From: Kribbella sp. CA-293567
Lineage (GTDB): Bacteria > Actinomycetota > Actinomycetes > Propionibacteriales > Kribbellaceae
DNA: 64,000 nucleotides
Reading direction: 5' to 3'
Assembly (NCBI RefSeq): GCF_027627575.1
Contig: NZ_CP114065.1
Coordinates: 7,378,001-7,442,000, forward strand
Positions within the stretch are counted from its first letter, which is position 1; each line of letters starts with the position of its first letter. The translations under genes were made by a program, and so were the position numbers. Below are positions 34,049 to 43,696 of this stretch, piece by piece. Under the pieces are notes generated by a model. That model did no database searches and was not told the origin of the DNA. It worked only from the letters and a program-made list of their open reading frames with translations.

Positions 34049-35693
34049 CCCGCTTGTTGGGCACGCAGTGGGTCATGGTCAGCCCACTGACGTCACGCGG
34101 CCCGTTCTTGCCGAGGTTGGCCAGCCGGTCCAGTTCCTCGTCGGTCAGCGACTGCGTCGCGAGCGGCTCGAGCTGGCTGACGTCGTCCGGGCTGATCCCG
34201 AGACCGTCACCGACGCGCAGGCCCAGTTCGTCCTCGGCCATCAGGAAGTGCCACACCATCCGCTCCTGGATCGGCCGGTCGCACTGGCTGAGTGCGTCCA
34301 CCAGGTTGGCGACCAGGTCGTCGCGCTCCCACTGCTCCGACAGCAGGTACCGCTCACCGGCCTGCTTGTAGTCGTTGGTCCGCGGGATCCGCTGACGGGT
34401 CAACCGGCCGCTGATCTCCGGTCCCTGGACGTCGTGGGTCGGGTACTCCGCCTCGGTCAGGCCGCCGAGGATCGAAGGCTCGTAGTTGACGTGTGGGTTC
34501 TGGCCTTCGCCGAGGTCGACGCCGTACGCCATCTGACCGTCGCGCTGGTTGGTGGCGACCTTCTTTTTCGGCGCGTTGACCGGCAGCTGCAGGTAGTTCG
34601 GGCCGACCCGGTAGCGCTGGGTGTCGGAGTAGCTGAACGTCCGGCCGACCAGCATCTTGTCGTCGGAGAAGTCCAGGCCGTCGACCAGTACGCCGGTGCC
34701 GAAGGCGATCTGCTCGTTCTCGGCGAAGAAGTTCTCCGGCACCCGGTTCAGCACCATCGTGCCGACGGAGTGCAGCGGGAACTGCTCCTCCGGCCAGACC
34801 TTGGTGTCGTCCAGCGGGTCGAAGTCCAGCTCCGGGTGCTCGTGGTCGTCCATCATCTGCACCGACAGCTCCCACTCGGGATAGTCGCCGCGCTCGATCG
34901 CCTGGTAGAGGTCGCGGGTGTGCGACCCGAGGTCGGTCGCCTGGACGTTCGCCGCGTCCTCCGCGGTGTAGGACTCGACCCCCTGCTTGGGCAGCCAGTG
35001 GTACTTGATCAGCTTGGTCTCACCCTGGGCGTTGACCCACTTGTAGGTGTTGACCCCGAAGCCCTGCTGATGGCGGTAGCTGGCCGGGATCCCTCGTGGG
35101 CTGAAGACCAGCGTGACCATGTGCAGCGCCTCGGGCGTCTGGCTGAGGAAGTCGAAGGCCCGGTTCGGGTCCTGCCGCTCGAAGGTGACCGGGTCCGGCT
35201 TCTGCGAGTGGATGAAGTCGGGGAACTTGATCGCGTCGCGGATGAAGAAGACGCCCAGGTTGTTGCCGACCAGGTCCCAGTTGCCGTCCTCGGTGTACAG
35301 CTTCACGGCGAAGCCCCGCGGGTCCCGGGCCACTTCGGAGGAATCCCGGCCCCCGGCGACGGTGGAGAAGCGGATCGCCAGGTCGGTGCGCTTGCCCGGC
35401 TCCTGGAACAGCTTGGCCCGGGTGAAGACCGAGGCGGGCTGGTCGCCGACCTTGCCGGAGGCCTCAAAGTACCCGAAAGCGGTGGCGCCGCGCGCGTGCA
35501 CGACACGCTCGGGGATCCGCTCCCGGTCGAAGTGGCTGATCTTCTCCAGGAACTGGTAGTTCTCCAGCGTCGCCGGGCCACGGGCGCCGATCGTGCGCTG
35601 GTTCTGGTTGTCGTAGACCGGGTGCCCCTGCCGGTTCGTCAGGACGGGGCGCTCGGCGCCGGCTTCCGGCTGCTGGGAGGACGCGGTGGTCAT
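34032..35693 (-). CDS. Monofunctional haem catalase
   Basis: The 553-residue protein has the distal-pocket histidine segment [15 protein letters not shown], the asparagine segment in [24 protein letters not shown], and the proximal haem-tyrosine region [21 protein letters not shown]. It breaks down hydrogen peroxide in the cytoplasm. The ATG at 35693 has AAAGGG 8 bases upstream and overlaps the Fur-type gene by 4 bases (ATGA). Control by that regulator is likely, as in the Streptomyces CatR-catalase pair. Confidence 0.95.
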   Translation of the reverse strand: MTTASSQQPEAGAERPVLTNRQGHPVYDNQNQRTIGARGPATLENYQFLEKISHFDRERIPERVVHARGATAFGYFEASGKVGDQPASVFTRAKLFQEPGKRTDLAIRFSTVAGGRDSSEVARDPRGFAVKLYTEDGNWDLVGNNLGVFFIRDAIKFPDFIHSQKPDPVTFERQDPNRAFDFLSQTPEALHMVTLVFSPRGIPASYRHQQGFGVNTYKWVNAQGETKLIKYHWLPKQGVESYTAEDAANVQATDLGSHTRDLYQAIERGDYPEWELSVQMMDDHEHPELDFDPLDDTKVWPEEQFPLHSVGTMVLNRVPENFFAENEQIAFGTGVLVDGLDFSDDKMLVGRTFSYSDTQRYRVGPNYLQLPVNAPKKKVATNQRDGQMAYGVDLGEGQNPHVNYEPSILGGLTEAEYPTHDVQGPEISGRLTRQRIPRTNDYKQAGERYLLSEQWERDDLVANLVDALSQCDRPIQERMVWHFLMAEDELGLRVGDGLGISPDDVSQLEPLATQSLTDEELDRLANLGKNGPRDVSGLTMTHCVPNKRVTVER

Positions 35694-36181
35694 TGGGAGC
35701 CCTTTCGTGGCGTCGGTAGCTGGTGCTCGGTTGTCGTACGGCCATGGGCCGGCTGTTGGTCGGCGCAAGTGGGGCAGAGACCCCAGAAGAGGACCTCGGC
35801 TTCCTCCACCCGGTACCCCGCCGCGCTCGCGGGCAACAGACAGGGCGCAGCGCCGACGACACAGTCGACGTCGGTCGTCAGCCCGCACTGGCGGCAGGTC
35901 AGGTGATGGTGGTTGTCGCCGACCCGGCTCTCGTACCGGGCCGGATGACCGGCCGGCTGGATCCGCCGGACCACTCCGGCTGCAGTCAGCGCGTCGAGGC
36001 AGTCGTAGACCGCCTGCGTGGACAGTGAGCCCAGCCGGGCGCGCGCGTGCTCCGCCACCTCGGCGACAGTGAGGTGGTCGTGACCGGAGCCGGCTTGGTC
36101 GAGGACCTCCAGGACGGCGATCCGCGGCTTCGTCAGGCGCAGACCGGCGGCCCGCAAACGAGTGATGGCCGATTCGGACAT
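35690..36181 (-). CDS. Fur-family peroxide regulator (CatR/FurA-like)
   Basis: The 163-residue protein has the Fur winged helix ([30 protein letters not shown]) and the metal and Zn sites [11 protein letters not shown] and CPTC. Linked to a catalase gene by a 4-base overlap, it fits the peroxide-sensing CatR/FurA branch that represses itself and the catalase. A palindromic operator lies 15 bases upstream. The divergent ankyrin gene may share control. Confidence 0.9.
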   Translation of the reverse strand: MSESAITRLRAAGLRLTKPRIAVLEVLDQAGSGHDHLTVAEVAEHARARLGSLSTQAVYDCLDALTAAGVVRRIQPAGHPARYESRVGDNHHHLTCRQCGLTTDVDCVVGAAPCLLPASAAGYRVEEAEVLFWGLCPTCADQQPAHGRTTTEHQLPTPRKGSQ

Positions 36182-36195
36182 ACCCCTATCGCAAC

Positions 36196-36219
36196 GACTT
36201 GTCTTGAATCAGTCAAGTC
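36196..36219. promoter_or_regulatory. Candidate Fur/CatR operator
   Basis: GACTTG (36196-36201) and CAAGTC (36214-36219) form an inverted repeat with a 12-base centre. Nested inside, CTTGA (36203-36207) and TCAAG (36213-36217) form a second one. The site lies between the divergent Fur-type and ankyrin genes, 15 bases from the first start. Confidence 0.7.
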
Positions 36220-36255
36220 TTAGCGCGTCGTCCCGGGTCGACCTACGATCGGGGC

Positions 36256-36654
36256 ATGGCCGAAGCACTGACCGAAGCCGAACTGGACTACCTGCGCTCG
36301 CTCTTCGACCTGGCCCGCGACGGCAGGTCGGCCGAGCTGGCCGCGGCGGTCGACGCCGGCGTACCGGTGAACCTGACCAACGGAGCAGGTGACTCGTTGC
36401 TTATTTTGGCGGCGTACCACGATCATCCGGAGACGGTGGCAGCTCTGCTCAGCCGGGGAGCCGACACCGCGCGCGTCAACGATCGCGGGCAGACCGCGCT
36501 GGCCGCTGCCGTCTTCCGGCAGTCGACGGACAGCGTGACGCAACTGCTCGACGCCGGTGCCGATCCGGCCCTCGGGCCCAAGTCGGCACTCGACATCGCG
36601 CGGTTCTTCGAACTTCCCGAGATGCTGGCTCTACTGAGCCGCCCGCCGGGTTGA
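36256..36654 (+). CDS. Ankyrin-repeat protein
   Basis: The 132-residue protein contains about three ankyrin repeats (LLILAAYHDHPETVAALLSRGADTARVNDRGQTALAAAVFRQSTDSVTQLLDAGADP shows two in order). It lacks a signal peptide. Divergence from a catalase/Fur pair recalls the Pseudomonas KatB-AnkB pairing, where an ankyrin protein is needed for full catalase activity, although that one is periplasmic. A supporting role for the catalase here is inference. Confidence 0.8.
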   Translation: MAEALTEAELDYLRSLFDLARDGRSAELAAAVDAGVPVNLTNGAGDSLLILAAYHDHPETVAALLSRGADTARVNDRGQTALAAAVFRQSTDSVTQLLDAGADPALGPKSALDIARFFELPEMLALLSRPPG

Positions 36655-36721
36655 GCGGCGGACGGCCTGGGTCAGCTGGACAACGGCCGGCCGGCCGAGC
36701 GTCCCGGGAGCTGAGGCCTGG

Positions 36722-37366
36722 TCAGCGGCGCTGGACGACTTCCTCGGCGACCTCGACCAGCTCGCGGTCGTTGGCCTCGGTCTCGGGGTCGTGGGCCGGC
36801 TCCAGCCGGTCGTGCGCGATCAGGGACTGGACGGCCCGCAGTACGGCGCTCGCCGCGGCCCCCCAGGTGGAGACGTAGGAGAACTGCCACCACCACAGCG
36901 CCTCGATGACGCGACCCTCTTCGTAGTGCGCGAGTCCGTGCACCAGATCGGTCGCGATCGCCGTCAGGTCGTCGGAGAGCCGGTTGACGGTGATCTCCGG
37001 CGGAGCGGCGTACGGGTCGAAGACCTCGGCGTACTCGTCCAGGCCCTCGAACAGGACCGCCAGCCGGGCGCGCATCGCGTCGAGATCCGGATCCGGCCCC
37101 GCGTCGCTCTCGAACCGCTCCTCGGGAACGAAGTCCTCGAAGGCACCCAGCCGCCCGCCGGCCAGCAGCAACTGGCTGACCTCGAGCAGCAGGTACGGCA
37201 GCGAGGCGAGTCCCTCGTCGACACCGTCCTCGTCGGGTTGCGCGGCGATGTCGCGCACGGAGATGAGGAAGCTCTGCACCTGGTCGGCGATCTGTTCGGC
37301 GAATTCCAGCAGGTCCTCGGAATCCGTCGCCAAAGCGCGCTCAGCAATATCGGTTGATTCAGTCAT
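36722..37366 (-). CDS. DUF5063-type protein
   Basis: The 214-residue acidic protein is mainly helical, with [23 protein letters not shown] at the start and [40 protein letters not shown] near the end. This matches the actinobacterial family found next to recR; function unknown. No membrane segment. The ATG at 37366 overlaps the recR stop by 8 bases, so it is the last gene of the ybaB-recR operon. Confidence 0.8.
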   Translation of the reverse strand: MTESTDIAERALATDSEDLLEFAEQIADQVQSFLISVRDIAAQPDEDGVDEGLASLPYLLLEVSQLLLAGGRLGAFEDFVPEERFESDAGPDPDLDAMRARLAVLFEGLDEYAEVFDPYAAPPEITVNRLSDDLTAIATDLVHGLAHYEEGRVIEALWWWQFSYVSTWGAAASAVLRAVQSLIAHDRLEPAHDPETEANDRELVEVAEEVVQRR

Positions 37367-37958
37367 CGATCGATCGTCGCCCTTCAAACGCCCGTCCGAG
37401 TGTGACCTCGTCGGCGTACTCGAGGTCACCGCCTACTGGAAGTCCACTAGCCAAACGGGTGACGCGCAACCCCATGGGCCGGAGCAACCGGCTCAGATAG
37501 GTCGCTGTCGCCTCACCCTCCAGGTTGGGATCGGTGGCCAGAATGATCTCGGTCACCTCTCCGCTGGCCAGCCGCTGCATCAGTTCCCTGATCCGCAGCT
37601 CGTCCGGCCCGATCCCCTCGATCGGCGAGATCGCGCCGCCGAGGACGTGATAGCGACCCCGGAACTCGCGGGTCCGTTCGATCGCCACGACGTCCTTGGC
37701 CTCTTCGACCACGCAGATCAGCGCGAGGTCGCGACGCGAGTCGCGGCAGATCCGGCACTGCGTCTCCTCGGAGACGTTGCCGCAGATCTCACAGAACTTG
37801 ACCTTCTCCTTCACCTGCACCAGCACGTGCGCGAGCCGGCGGACGTCGGTCTCGTCGGCCGACAACAGGTGGAAGGCGATCCGTTGCGCGGACTTCGGAC
37901 CGACGCCGGGAAGCCGGCCGAGCTCGTCGATCAGGTCCTGGACGGCGCCTTCGTACAC
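37359..37958 (-). CDS. recR: Recombination protein RecR
   Basis: The 199-residue protein has the helix-hairpin-helix [17 protein letters not shown], the four-cysteine zinc motif [16 protein letters not shown], and a Toprim domain ([18 protein letters not shown]). Its length is exactly that of typical RecR. It acts with RecF and RecO in loading RecA at gaps. The GTG at 37958 was chosen since the family starts VYEG...; it follows the ybaB stop with a 1-base gap. Confidence 0.95.
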   Translation of the reverse strand: MYEGAVQDLIDELGRLPGVGPKSAQRIAFHLLSADETDVRRLAHVLVQVKEKVKFCEICGNVSEETQCRICRDSRRDLALICVVEEAKDVVAIERTREFRGRYHVLGGAISPIEGIGPDELRIRELMQRLASGEVTEIILATDPNLEGEATATYLSRLLRPMGLRVTRLASGLPVGGDLEYADEVTLGRAFEGRRSIDD

Positions 37959-37959
37959 G

Positions 37960-38430
37960 TCAGCCCTGGATCTGACCGGGTGAACCGGTCGCGTCCGGCT
38001 TGCCGAAACCGATGCCCGGCTTCGTCGTGCTGTCGTCCTGGACCGGCTCGTCGCTCGGGCCACCGCCGCCGAACATGCCACCGAGGTCGGGCAGACCGCC
38101 ACCGCCGAGCCCACCGGCCAGCGGACCCATCGCGTTGGCCGCGACCTGCTTGGCGTTCTCCGAGGCGTCGCGAACCGCGGCGACGATCAGATCGGCCAGT
38201 GTCTCGGTGTCGTCGGGATCGACCGCCTGCGGCTTGATCGTCAGGCTGAGCAGCTCACCGGTGCCGGACACGAGCGCGGTCACCAGCCCACCGCCGGCAC
38301 TCCCCTCGACCTCCTGGCTCTCCAGGCTGGCCTGAGCCTCCATCAACTGGCTCTGCATCGCCTGCGCCTGGGCCAGCAGGTTGGACATGTCGAAGCCACC
38401 AGCACCTTGCGAGCCGCCACCGTCGAACAC
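37960..38430 (-). CDS. ybaB: YbaB/EbfC-family nucleoid-associated protein
   Basis: The 156-residue protein has the YbaB core ([53 protein letters not shown]), preceded by a short Gly-rich start and followed by a Gly/Pro-rich tail longer than in E. coli. It is a small DNA-binding dimer coupled to recR in most bacteria. The GTG at 38430 follows GGGAG. A DnaA-box cluster lies about 120-160 bp upstream. Confidence 0.9.
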   Translation of the reverse strand: MFDGGGSQGAGGFDMSNLLAQAQAMQSQLMEAQASLESQEVEGSAGGGLVTALVSGTGELLSLTIKPQAVDPDDTETLADLIVAAVRDASENAKQVAANAMGPLAGGLGGGGLPDLGGMFGGGGPSDEPVQDDSTTKPGIGFGKPDATGSPGQIQG

Positions 38431-38547
38431 CGCGATCTCCCGTCCGAACTGCTTGCCAGTTCCACTTGCTCCCCGAGCCTAGCCGGTCCCCCGGACAACC
38501 CACCGCGCCGGGAGCACCCAACCGGAAACCGATAAGTCTCCCAAGCC

Positions 38548-38657
38548 TTCTCCACAAGTTGTGGACACCTTTATCCACAGGCTGTGGAGAACCCGGTACC
38601 GCGGGCAACGGTTGCCGCTTGGGTGCTATCCACCGGTAAGCACACTGCTGTGGATGA
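38548..38657. promoter_or_regulatory. Cluster of DnaA boxes upstream of ybaB-recR
   Basis: Four 9-mers alternate in orientation with 2-3 bp gaps: TTCTCCACA (38548-38556), TGTGGACAC (38560-38568), the perfect box TTATCCACA (38571-38579) and TGTGGAGAA (38583-38591). Boxes one and four make the whole cluster palindromic. A fifth, TGTGGATGA, lies at 38649-38657. All but the perfect box have a single mismatch to TT(A/G)TCCACA. It is not next to dnaA or dnaN, so it is not a standard oriC. Confidence 0.75.
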
Positions 38658-38699
38658 ACCGGGTCGAACCTGTGAATTCCCGAGCTGTTCATCGCGTGG

Positions 38700-39110
38700 C
38701 CGCCCGAGGCGCCGGGGGGATCGACTCAATCCTGCTGGCTGAGGTGCTGCGGAACTCGACGTCTTGGCGCCAGGGCCGCTGAGGCACCGGCGAGCTTGAC
38801 CCACTCCGTGACTGCCGAAAGCTCTGGGGAGCTCGACGCTCTATGTGGTCCCTGAGGCGCTGCGGAGCCCGACTCGCTCCGTGGCTGCGAGGCGCCGGGA
38901 GCTTGACGTCTCGGCGTCGGGGCCGTCTGAGGCACCGGAAAGCTCCACTCAACCCGTGGCCGCCGAAGCGCTGCGGAGCTCAACGTCTTGGCCCCAGAGC
39001 CGCCTGGGCCGCCGGGGAGCTCGACTCTGCCCGAGGCGCTGCGGAGCCCCACTCACTCGGTGGCTGCGAGGCGCCGGGGAGCTCGGCGCCTTGGCGTCGG
39101 GGCCAGGAAC
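38700..39110. repeat. Degenerate ~179-bp tandem repeat array
   Basis: GAGGCGCTGCGGAGCC starts at 38854 and again at 39033, and GGCTGCGAGGCGCCGGG at 38882 and 39061, both 179 bp apart. Sub-motifs such as GCTCGACGTCTTGGC recur within units in shorter steps. The array fills most of the 966-bp gap between ybaB and dnaX. The remainder, 39111-39396, holds no supported gene; a 36-codon plus-strand frame ending at about 39372 could be a remnant. Confidence 0.7.
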
Positions 39111-39396
39111 TGCTGGAGGCCGCATCGCGCCGATCGCCGCGTGCAGCGAGCGCCTTGCTGGTCAGCAACACCGAACTTGCCGGCGATCTTCGCGGCTGGC
39201 GGTAGCTGACGGGCTGCCCCGCTCGGCCGTCTCCCGGACGACGGCCTCGGTCGCGTGAGCGGTGACTTGCGAGCGCGCCGACCCCAGCACCCATGCCGCC
39301 GTCGATCAGCGCAAGACCATCGGCGGTGCGGTGCTCAACGGGGGCAAGCGCCAGTTCGGCGTACCGGGGTAGGTGTGGTTCGAGTCGGGAGCGAGC

Positions 39397-42300
39397 TCAG
39401 TTGGGCTCTTCGCTGATGATCTGAGCGCCGAGAGTTTCGGCGAGGAGGTCTGTGTGGCTGCGCGAATCTTCTTCGAGGACGAGGTCGTCGTCGCCGATCG
39501 CCTCGGCCTCTTCCTCCGGCGTCAACGGCACCTCGACAACCTGCACCTGCGACGCACGGCGACTCTGCTCGGCCGCGACCGCAGCCTCCGCGGCACGACG
39601 CTTGCTGGCTGTCTGCTCCCGGGGTCCCCCAGCGGGCGACTTGGGATTCGCCGCCGGCGCGGGCGGGCCGCCGGCCTGCTGATCCGACTGCAGGCCCGAT
39701 TGAATGGGCACCCCCCCGTTCTGTACGCCGACCGCCTCCGCACCTTCCGGCGCTCGTACCGCGGTCCCGGTCCCCGATGCCTGCGCGGTGGCCTGAGCAT
39801 TTCCGACACCGGCGGTCGGGTAAGCGTCTGCCCCTGTGGATGCGGCGCCCGACGATGCGGAACTCGAACCCGGCGCGATGCCAGAGCCCGAAGATCCATC
39901 CGAACCCGCTGGCGCGATGCCTGAGCCCGATGCCTCCGAACCCGACGGCGCGACGCCAGGCGATCCAACTCCTGAACCCGACGACGCGCCCCCAGAAGCT
40001 GATGAGGCATCCCAAGAACCCGAAGCCCCAGCGCCCAAACCTGTGGGCTCAGCGCCTCCACTCACATCCCCGGCACCCAGGCCTGCGGGCTCACCCGCCC
40101 CGGAGGGTGCACCCGACGGGCTAGCGCCCGGGCCGGGGTGGCCGCCTGACGGGCCGGCGGCCCAACCGGGGTCGCCGCCTGACGGGCCGAAGGCCGAACC
40201 AAAGCCGGAGGGCCCACCCGACGCGCCTGCACCCAGACCGGAAGACCCACCTGACGGACCAGCATCCAGACCGGTGGACCCACCTGATGGGCCTTGCCCC
40301 GGACCCGAGGAAGCAGCGCCCGTCCCCGAAGGACCAACGCCTTGACCCGACGACGCAGACCCCGAGGCCCCGCCCGAACCGAACGCCCCAGGCCCCGAAG
40401 CCCCGCCTTGCCCAGACGGGTATTGAGAACCAGCGTCACTCACCGGCGCACCGCTACCAGCCGCACCGGGCGAGTCCCAGGACGACGACGACGCGCTTGG
40501 CGGCACAGCCGCGGCCGGAGCGACCGCGCTCGGGTCGCTGGACGGGTCGACGACGGCTTCGACGCGGCGGTTGAGGCCGATCGTGGCGATCATCGCCTCG
40601 CGGAGAATCTCGTCGCTGCCGGACCGTGCGAAGCTCTCGCGGGCTCCGGCGTTCACCAGCCCGAGCGTGAGGGTCTGCTCGTCGATCGCGATGACCTGGG
40701 CGTTCTGGCTCAGCATGATCCAGGCGAACCGGCGCTTAGCCTTCACCGCCTCGAGAATCTGCGGCCAAAGCCGGCGCACGTCGATCAGCCCGACCGACCC
40801 CGACGAAGTACCGGCTACGGCCGGCCCAGAACCGCGAGCCGGAGCAGGCGCCGGCGCAGCTTGAGCAGGCGCCGCAGGTGAGCCGGTAGTAGATGAGCTG
40901 CTCGAAACAGGCGGGTTCACGGACGCTGCCGCCTGACCACCCGAAGAGGAGGCCGCAGGCTCCGCACCCCAGGCCCCCGAGCGAGAGCCGGAATTGTTCA
41001 CCACTGCAGGCGCAGCAGCGTCCTGCCCAGAAGCACCCGCCGGTACTGCGGACTGCGAGTCCCCAGCCGCTCCCGGCTTCGAAGCCCCGTCCTGCGCACC
41101 GTCCGACGCGACGTGCCCCGCGCCACCAGCTTGATCCGCAGCATTGGGTTGACCCGACGCCTGACTCTGTCCGGGCGCTTCGCCCTGTCCGCTGCCCAAC
41201 CCGGCCGCAGCGCCTTGTGCACTTGACCCTTGACCAGAAGCCGAAGACCCACCTTGGCTTGCCGCACTACCGTGACCGTCGGCCTGCCCCGGCCCACCGA
41301 CTGACCCCGAGGGCTGGGAGGCGACCGCAATCGGCTGTGCGTAGGCAGCCGCCTGAGCACCGCCAGGCGCAGTACCGGCTGCTTGATCCGGGCTGACGTG
41401 GTTCGCCGCGCCGGCGGCGGGCGCAGTACCGGCTGGGTTGTAGTCGACGCCTACCGCCGGGGCGGGCGCAGTACCGGCGGCTCCACCCGTGATGGTGAGG
41501 CGGCGCTCCATCCGGTCGAGGCGGGCTTGGATGCCGTTGGTCGAGTCGTCGGCGCCAGGCAGCAGGACCTTGGCGCAGATCAGCTCGAGCTGCAGCCGAG
41601 GAGCCGTCGCGCCACGCATCTCCAGCAATCCGGCCGCGACGATGTCTGCCGCCCTGGTCAGCTCCGCAGGGCCGATGCCCGCGGCCTGCGTCTGCAGTCG
41701 CTCGCCCTGGTCCTCGGCGGCCTCGATCAGCCCGGAGGCGACCGCATTCGGCACCGCGGACAAGATCACCAGGTCGCGGAGCCGGCGCAGCAGATCTTCG
41801 GCGAAGCGCTTCGGGTCCTGCCCGGTCTCGATCACCTTCTCGATCGTCTCGAAGACGGCGCGGCTGTCGTGCGCCGCAAACCCGTCCACGCAGCCATCGA
41901 GCAGCGAGTCCGGCGTGAAGCCGAGCAGCTGCACGGCGAGCCGATACGTCACGCCTTCCTCGTCGGCACCACCGATCAACTGGTCGAGCACGCTCAGTGA
42001 GTCACGCACCGATCCGGCACCGGCGCGGACCACCAACGGCAGCGCGGCCGGCTCGATCGTGACGCCCTCGGCCGTGCACAGGGTCGACATGTAGTCGGCC
42101 AGCGCCTTCGGCGGGACCAGCCGGAACGGGTAGTGGTGGGTCCGGGACCGGATCGTGCCGATCACCTTCTCCGGCTCCGTCGTCGCGAAGATGAACTTCA
42201 GGTGCGGCGGCGGCTCCTCGACCAGCTTCAGCAGGGCGTTGAAGCCCTGCGTGGTGACCATGTGCGCCTCGTCGATGATGTAGATCTTGTAGCGGCTCTC

Positions 42301-42657
42301 GACCGGCGCGAAGAAGGCCCGCTCGCGCAGGTCGCGCGCGTCGTCGACACCACCGTGCGAGGCGGCGTCGATCTCGATCACGTCGATGCTGCCGGGCCCG
42401 CCGCGGGCGAGGTCCGTGCAGGACTTGCAGACGCCGCACGGCTCGGCGACCGGGCCCTGCTCGCAGTTGATCGCGCGGGCCAGGATCCGGGCGCTGGTGG
42501 TCTTGCCGCAGCCGCGTGGACCGGAGAACAGGTAGGCGTGGTTCACCCGGTTGTTGCTCAGCGCGTTCCGCAGCGGAACGGTGACATGGTCCTGCCCGAT
42601 CACCTCGGAGAAGGTCTCCGGGCGATACCGGCGATACAACGCAAGGGGTGCTTCCAC
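39397..42657 (-). CDS. dnaX: DNA polymerase III subunits gamma/tau with very long low-complexity tail
   Basis: The 1086-residue protein starts with the clamp-loader AAA+ domain: LYRRYRPETFSEVIGQDHV, Walker A GPRGCGKT at 46-53, a zinc module with CGVCKSC, and IDEAHMV. A Gly/Ser/Gln/Ala-rich linker follows, then the tau domain (LWPQILEAVKAKRRFAWIMLSQNAQV). After that comes a second, very long Gly/Ser/Pro/Ala stretch with repeating GPSGG / GLGAG units, and an acidic end (VEVPLTPEEEAEAIGDDDLVLEEDSRS). GTG at 42657 has AGGG 8 bases upstream. The family is usually 600-800 residues. Confidence 0.95.
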   Translation of the reverse strand: MEAPLALYRRYRPETFSEVIGQDHVTVPLRNALSNNRVNHAYLFSGPRGCGKTTSARILARAINCEQGPVAEPCGVCKSCTDLARGGPGSIDVIEIDAASHGGVDDARDLRERAFFAPVESRYKIYIIDEAHMVTTQGFNALLKLVEEPPPHLKFIFATTEPEKVIGTIRSRTHHYPFRLVPPKALADYMSTLCTAEGVTIEPAALPLVVRAGAGSVRDSLSVLDQLIGGADEEGVTYRLAVQLLGFTPDSLLDGCVDGFAAHDSRAVFETIEKVIETGQDPKRFAEDLLRRLRDLVILSAVPNAVASGLIEAAEDQGERLQTQAAGIGPAELTRAADIVAAGLLEMRGATAPRLQLELICAKVLLPGADDSTNGIQARLDRMERRLTITGGAAGTAPAPAVGVDYNPAGTAPAAGAANHVSPDQAAGTAPGGAQAAAYAQPIAVASQPSGSVGGPGQADGHGSAASQGGSSASGQGSSAQGAAAGLGSGQGEAPGQSQASGQPNAADQAGGAGHVASDGAQDGASKPGAAGDSQSAVPAGASGQDAAAPAVVNNSGSRSGAWGAEPAASSSGGQAAASVNPPVSSSSSTTGSPAAPAQAAPAPAPARGSGPAVAGTSSGSVGLIDVRRLWPQILEAVKAKRRFAWIMLSQNAQVIAIDEQTLTLGLVNAGARESFARSGSDEILREAMIATIGLNRRVEAVVDPSSDPSAVAPAAAVPPSASSSSWDSPGAAGSGAPVSDAGSQYPSGQGGASGPGAFGSGGASGSASSGQGVGPSGTGAASSGPGQGPSGGSTGLDAGPSGGSSGLGAGASGGPSGFGSAFGPSGGDPGWAAGPSGGHPGPGASPSGAPSGAGEPAGLGAGDVSGGAEPTGLGAGASGSWDASSASGGASSGSGVGSPGVAPSGSEASGSGIAPAGSDGSSGSGIAPGSSSASSGAASTGADAYPTAGVGNAQATAQASGTGTAVRAPEGAEAVGVQNGGVPIQSGLQSDQQAGGPPAPAANPKSPAGGPREQTASKRRAAEAAVAAEQSRRASQVQVVEVPLTPEEEAEAIGDDDLVLEEDSRSHTDLLAETLGAQIISEEPN

Positions 42658-42709
42658 GACGGCAACCCTAGCGCCGAGCGCCGACAATTCCTCTCCGCCC
42701 ATCCACGGG

Positions 42710-43582
42710 TCAGCGCAGACCTTCCTCCAGGAGGCCCAGCAGGTAGTCGCCGTAGCCCGACTTGGGCAGCGCGTCGGCACAACGCTGCAGGCCCGCATCG
42801 TCGATGAAGCCGCGGCGCCAGGCGATCTCCTCGGGACAGCTGATCTTCTGCCCCTGCCGCGTCTCGACGGTGCGGACGTACTCACCGGCCGACATCAACG
42901 CGTCGAACGTCCCGGTGTCCAGCCACGCCGTACCGCGCGGCAGCACCTCCACCTGCAGTCGCTTGTCCTGCAGGTAGATCGCGTTGACGGCGGTGATCTC
43001 CAGCTCGCCCCGCGCCGACGGCTTGACCTCCTTGGCGACCTCGACGACATCACTGGAGTAGAAGTACAGCCCCGGTACGGCGTACTTGCTCTTCGGCCGA
43101 GCCGGCTTCTCCTCGATGCTCAACGCCCGCCCGTCCTGGTCGAACTCGACCACCCCGTACGCCGACGGATCCGCGACCCGGTACGCGAAGACGACTCCAC
43201 CGTCCACGTCGTTGAACCGCTGCAGATGGAGGCCGAGGCCGGGTCCGTAGAAGATGTTGTCGCCGAGCGCGAGCGCCACCGATTCGGACCCGATGAACGA
43301 CTCCCCGATCAGGAACGCCTGCGCCAGCCCCTCGGGACGCGGCTGTTCGGCGTACGAGATCTCCATCCCGAACTGTGAACCGTCACCCAGCAACCGCCGG
43401 AACTGCCCGAGATCCTCCGGCCGCGTGATCACCAGCACCTCGCGAATGTTCGCCAGGATCAGCGTCGAAAGCGGGTAGTAGATCATCGGCTTGTCGTAGA
43501 CCGGCAGCAGTTGCTTGCTGACCCCCATCGTCAACGGCTGCAACCGGGTCCCGTCCCCGCCGGCCAAGATGATCCCTCGCAT
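42710..43582 (-). CDS. rfbA: Glucose-1-phosphate thymidylyltransferase
   Basis: The 290-residue protein begins [41 protein letters not shown], the classic RmlA signature, and has the [10 protein letters not shown] and [13 protein letters not shown] blocks. It makes dTDP-glucose for dTDP-rhamnose and other deoxysugars. The length is standard. It stands alone here, 52 bases before dnaX in the same direction, without rmlB, rmlC or rmlD beside it. Confidence 0.95.
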   Translation of the reverse strand: MRGIILAGGDGTRLQPLTMGVSKQLLPVYDKPMIYYPLSTLILANIREVLVITRPEDLGQFRRLLGDGSQFGMEISYAEQPRPEGLAQAFLIGESFIGSESVALALGDNIFYGPGLGLHLQRFNDVDGGVVFAYRVADPSAYGVVEFDQDGRALSIEEKPARPKSKYAVPGLYFYSSDVVEVAKEVKPSARGELEITAVNAIYLQDKRLQVEVLPRGTAWLDTGTFDALMSAGEYVRTVETRQGQKISCPEEIAWRRGFIDDAGLQRCADALPKSGYGDYLLGLLEEGLR

Positions 43583-43696
43583 CCCCGCCACGATACCCAC
43601 GCCGTACCGCCGGCGCGGCTGACCGGCGATTCGACCGCGGCGTCTGCCCGGACCGCGAACCAAAGCTCGAGATCCGGGCTGACGACGATCCGGGGG

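Noticed and set aside
38548-38591. Chromosomal oriC.
   Set aside because: Too few boxes, no AT-rich unwinding element, and no dnaA/dnaN neighbours; described as an extra DnaA-box cluster.
39262-39372. 36-codon plus-strand frame ending QFGVPG.
   Set aside because: No ribosome site, no family, and within a repeat-rich gap; kept only as a remark.
39836-40345. Plus-strand Pro/Ala/Asp-rich frame opposite the end of dnaX.
   Set aside because: It only mirrors the Gly/Ser-rich repeat region of dnaX on the other strand.
40000-40420. CRISPR-like direct repeats.
   Set aside because: The repeats are coding triplet-based Gly/Ser/Pro repeats of dnaX with irregular spacing and no unique spacers. No CRISPR array occurs in the window.
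42710-43582. rfbA as part of the polysaccharide operon.
   Set aside because: It is about 18 kb away, has its own context beside dnaX, and the operon's enzymes use UDP-sugars.
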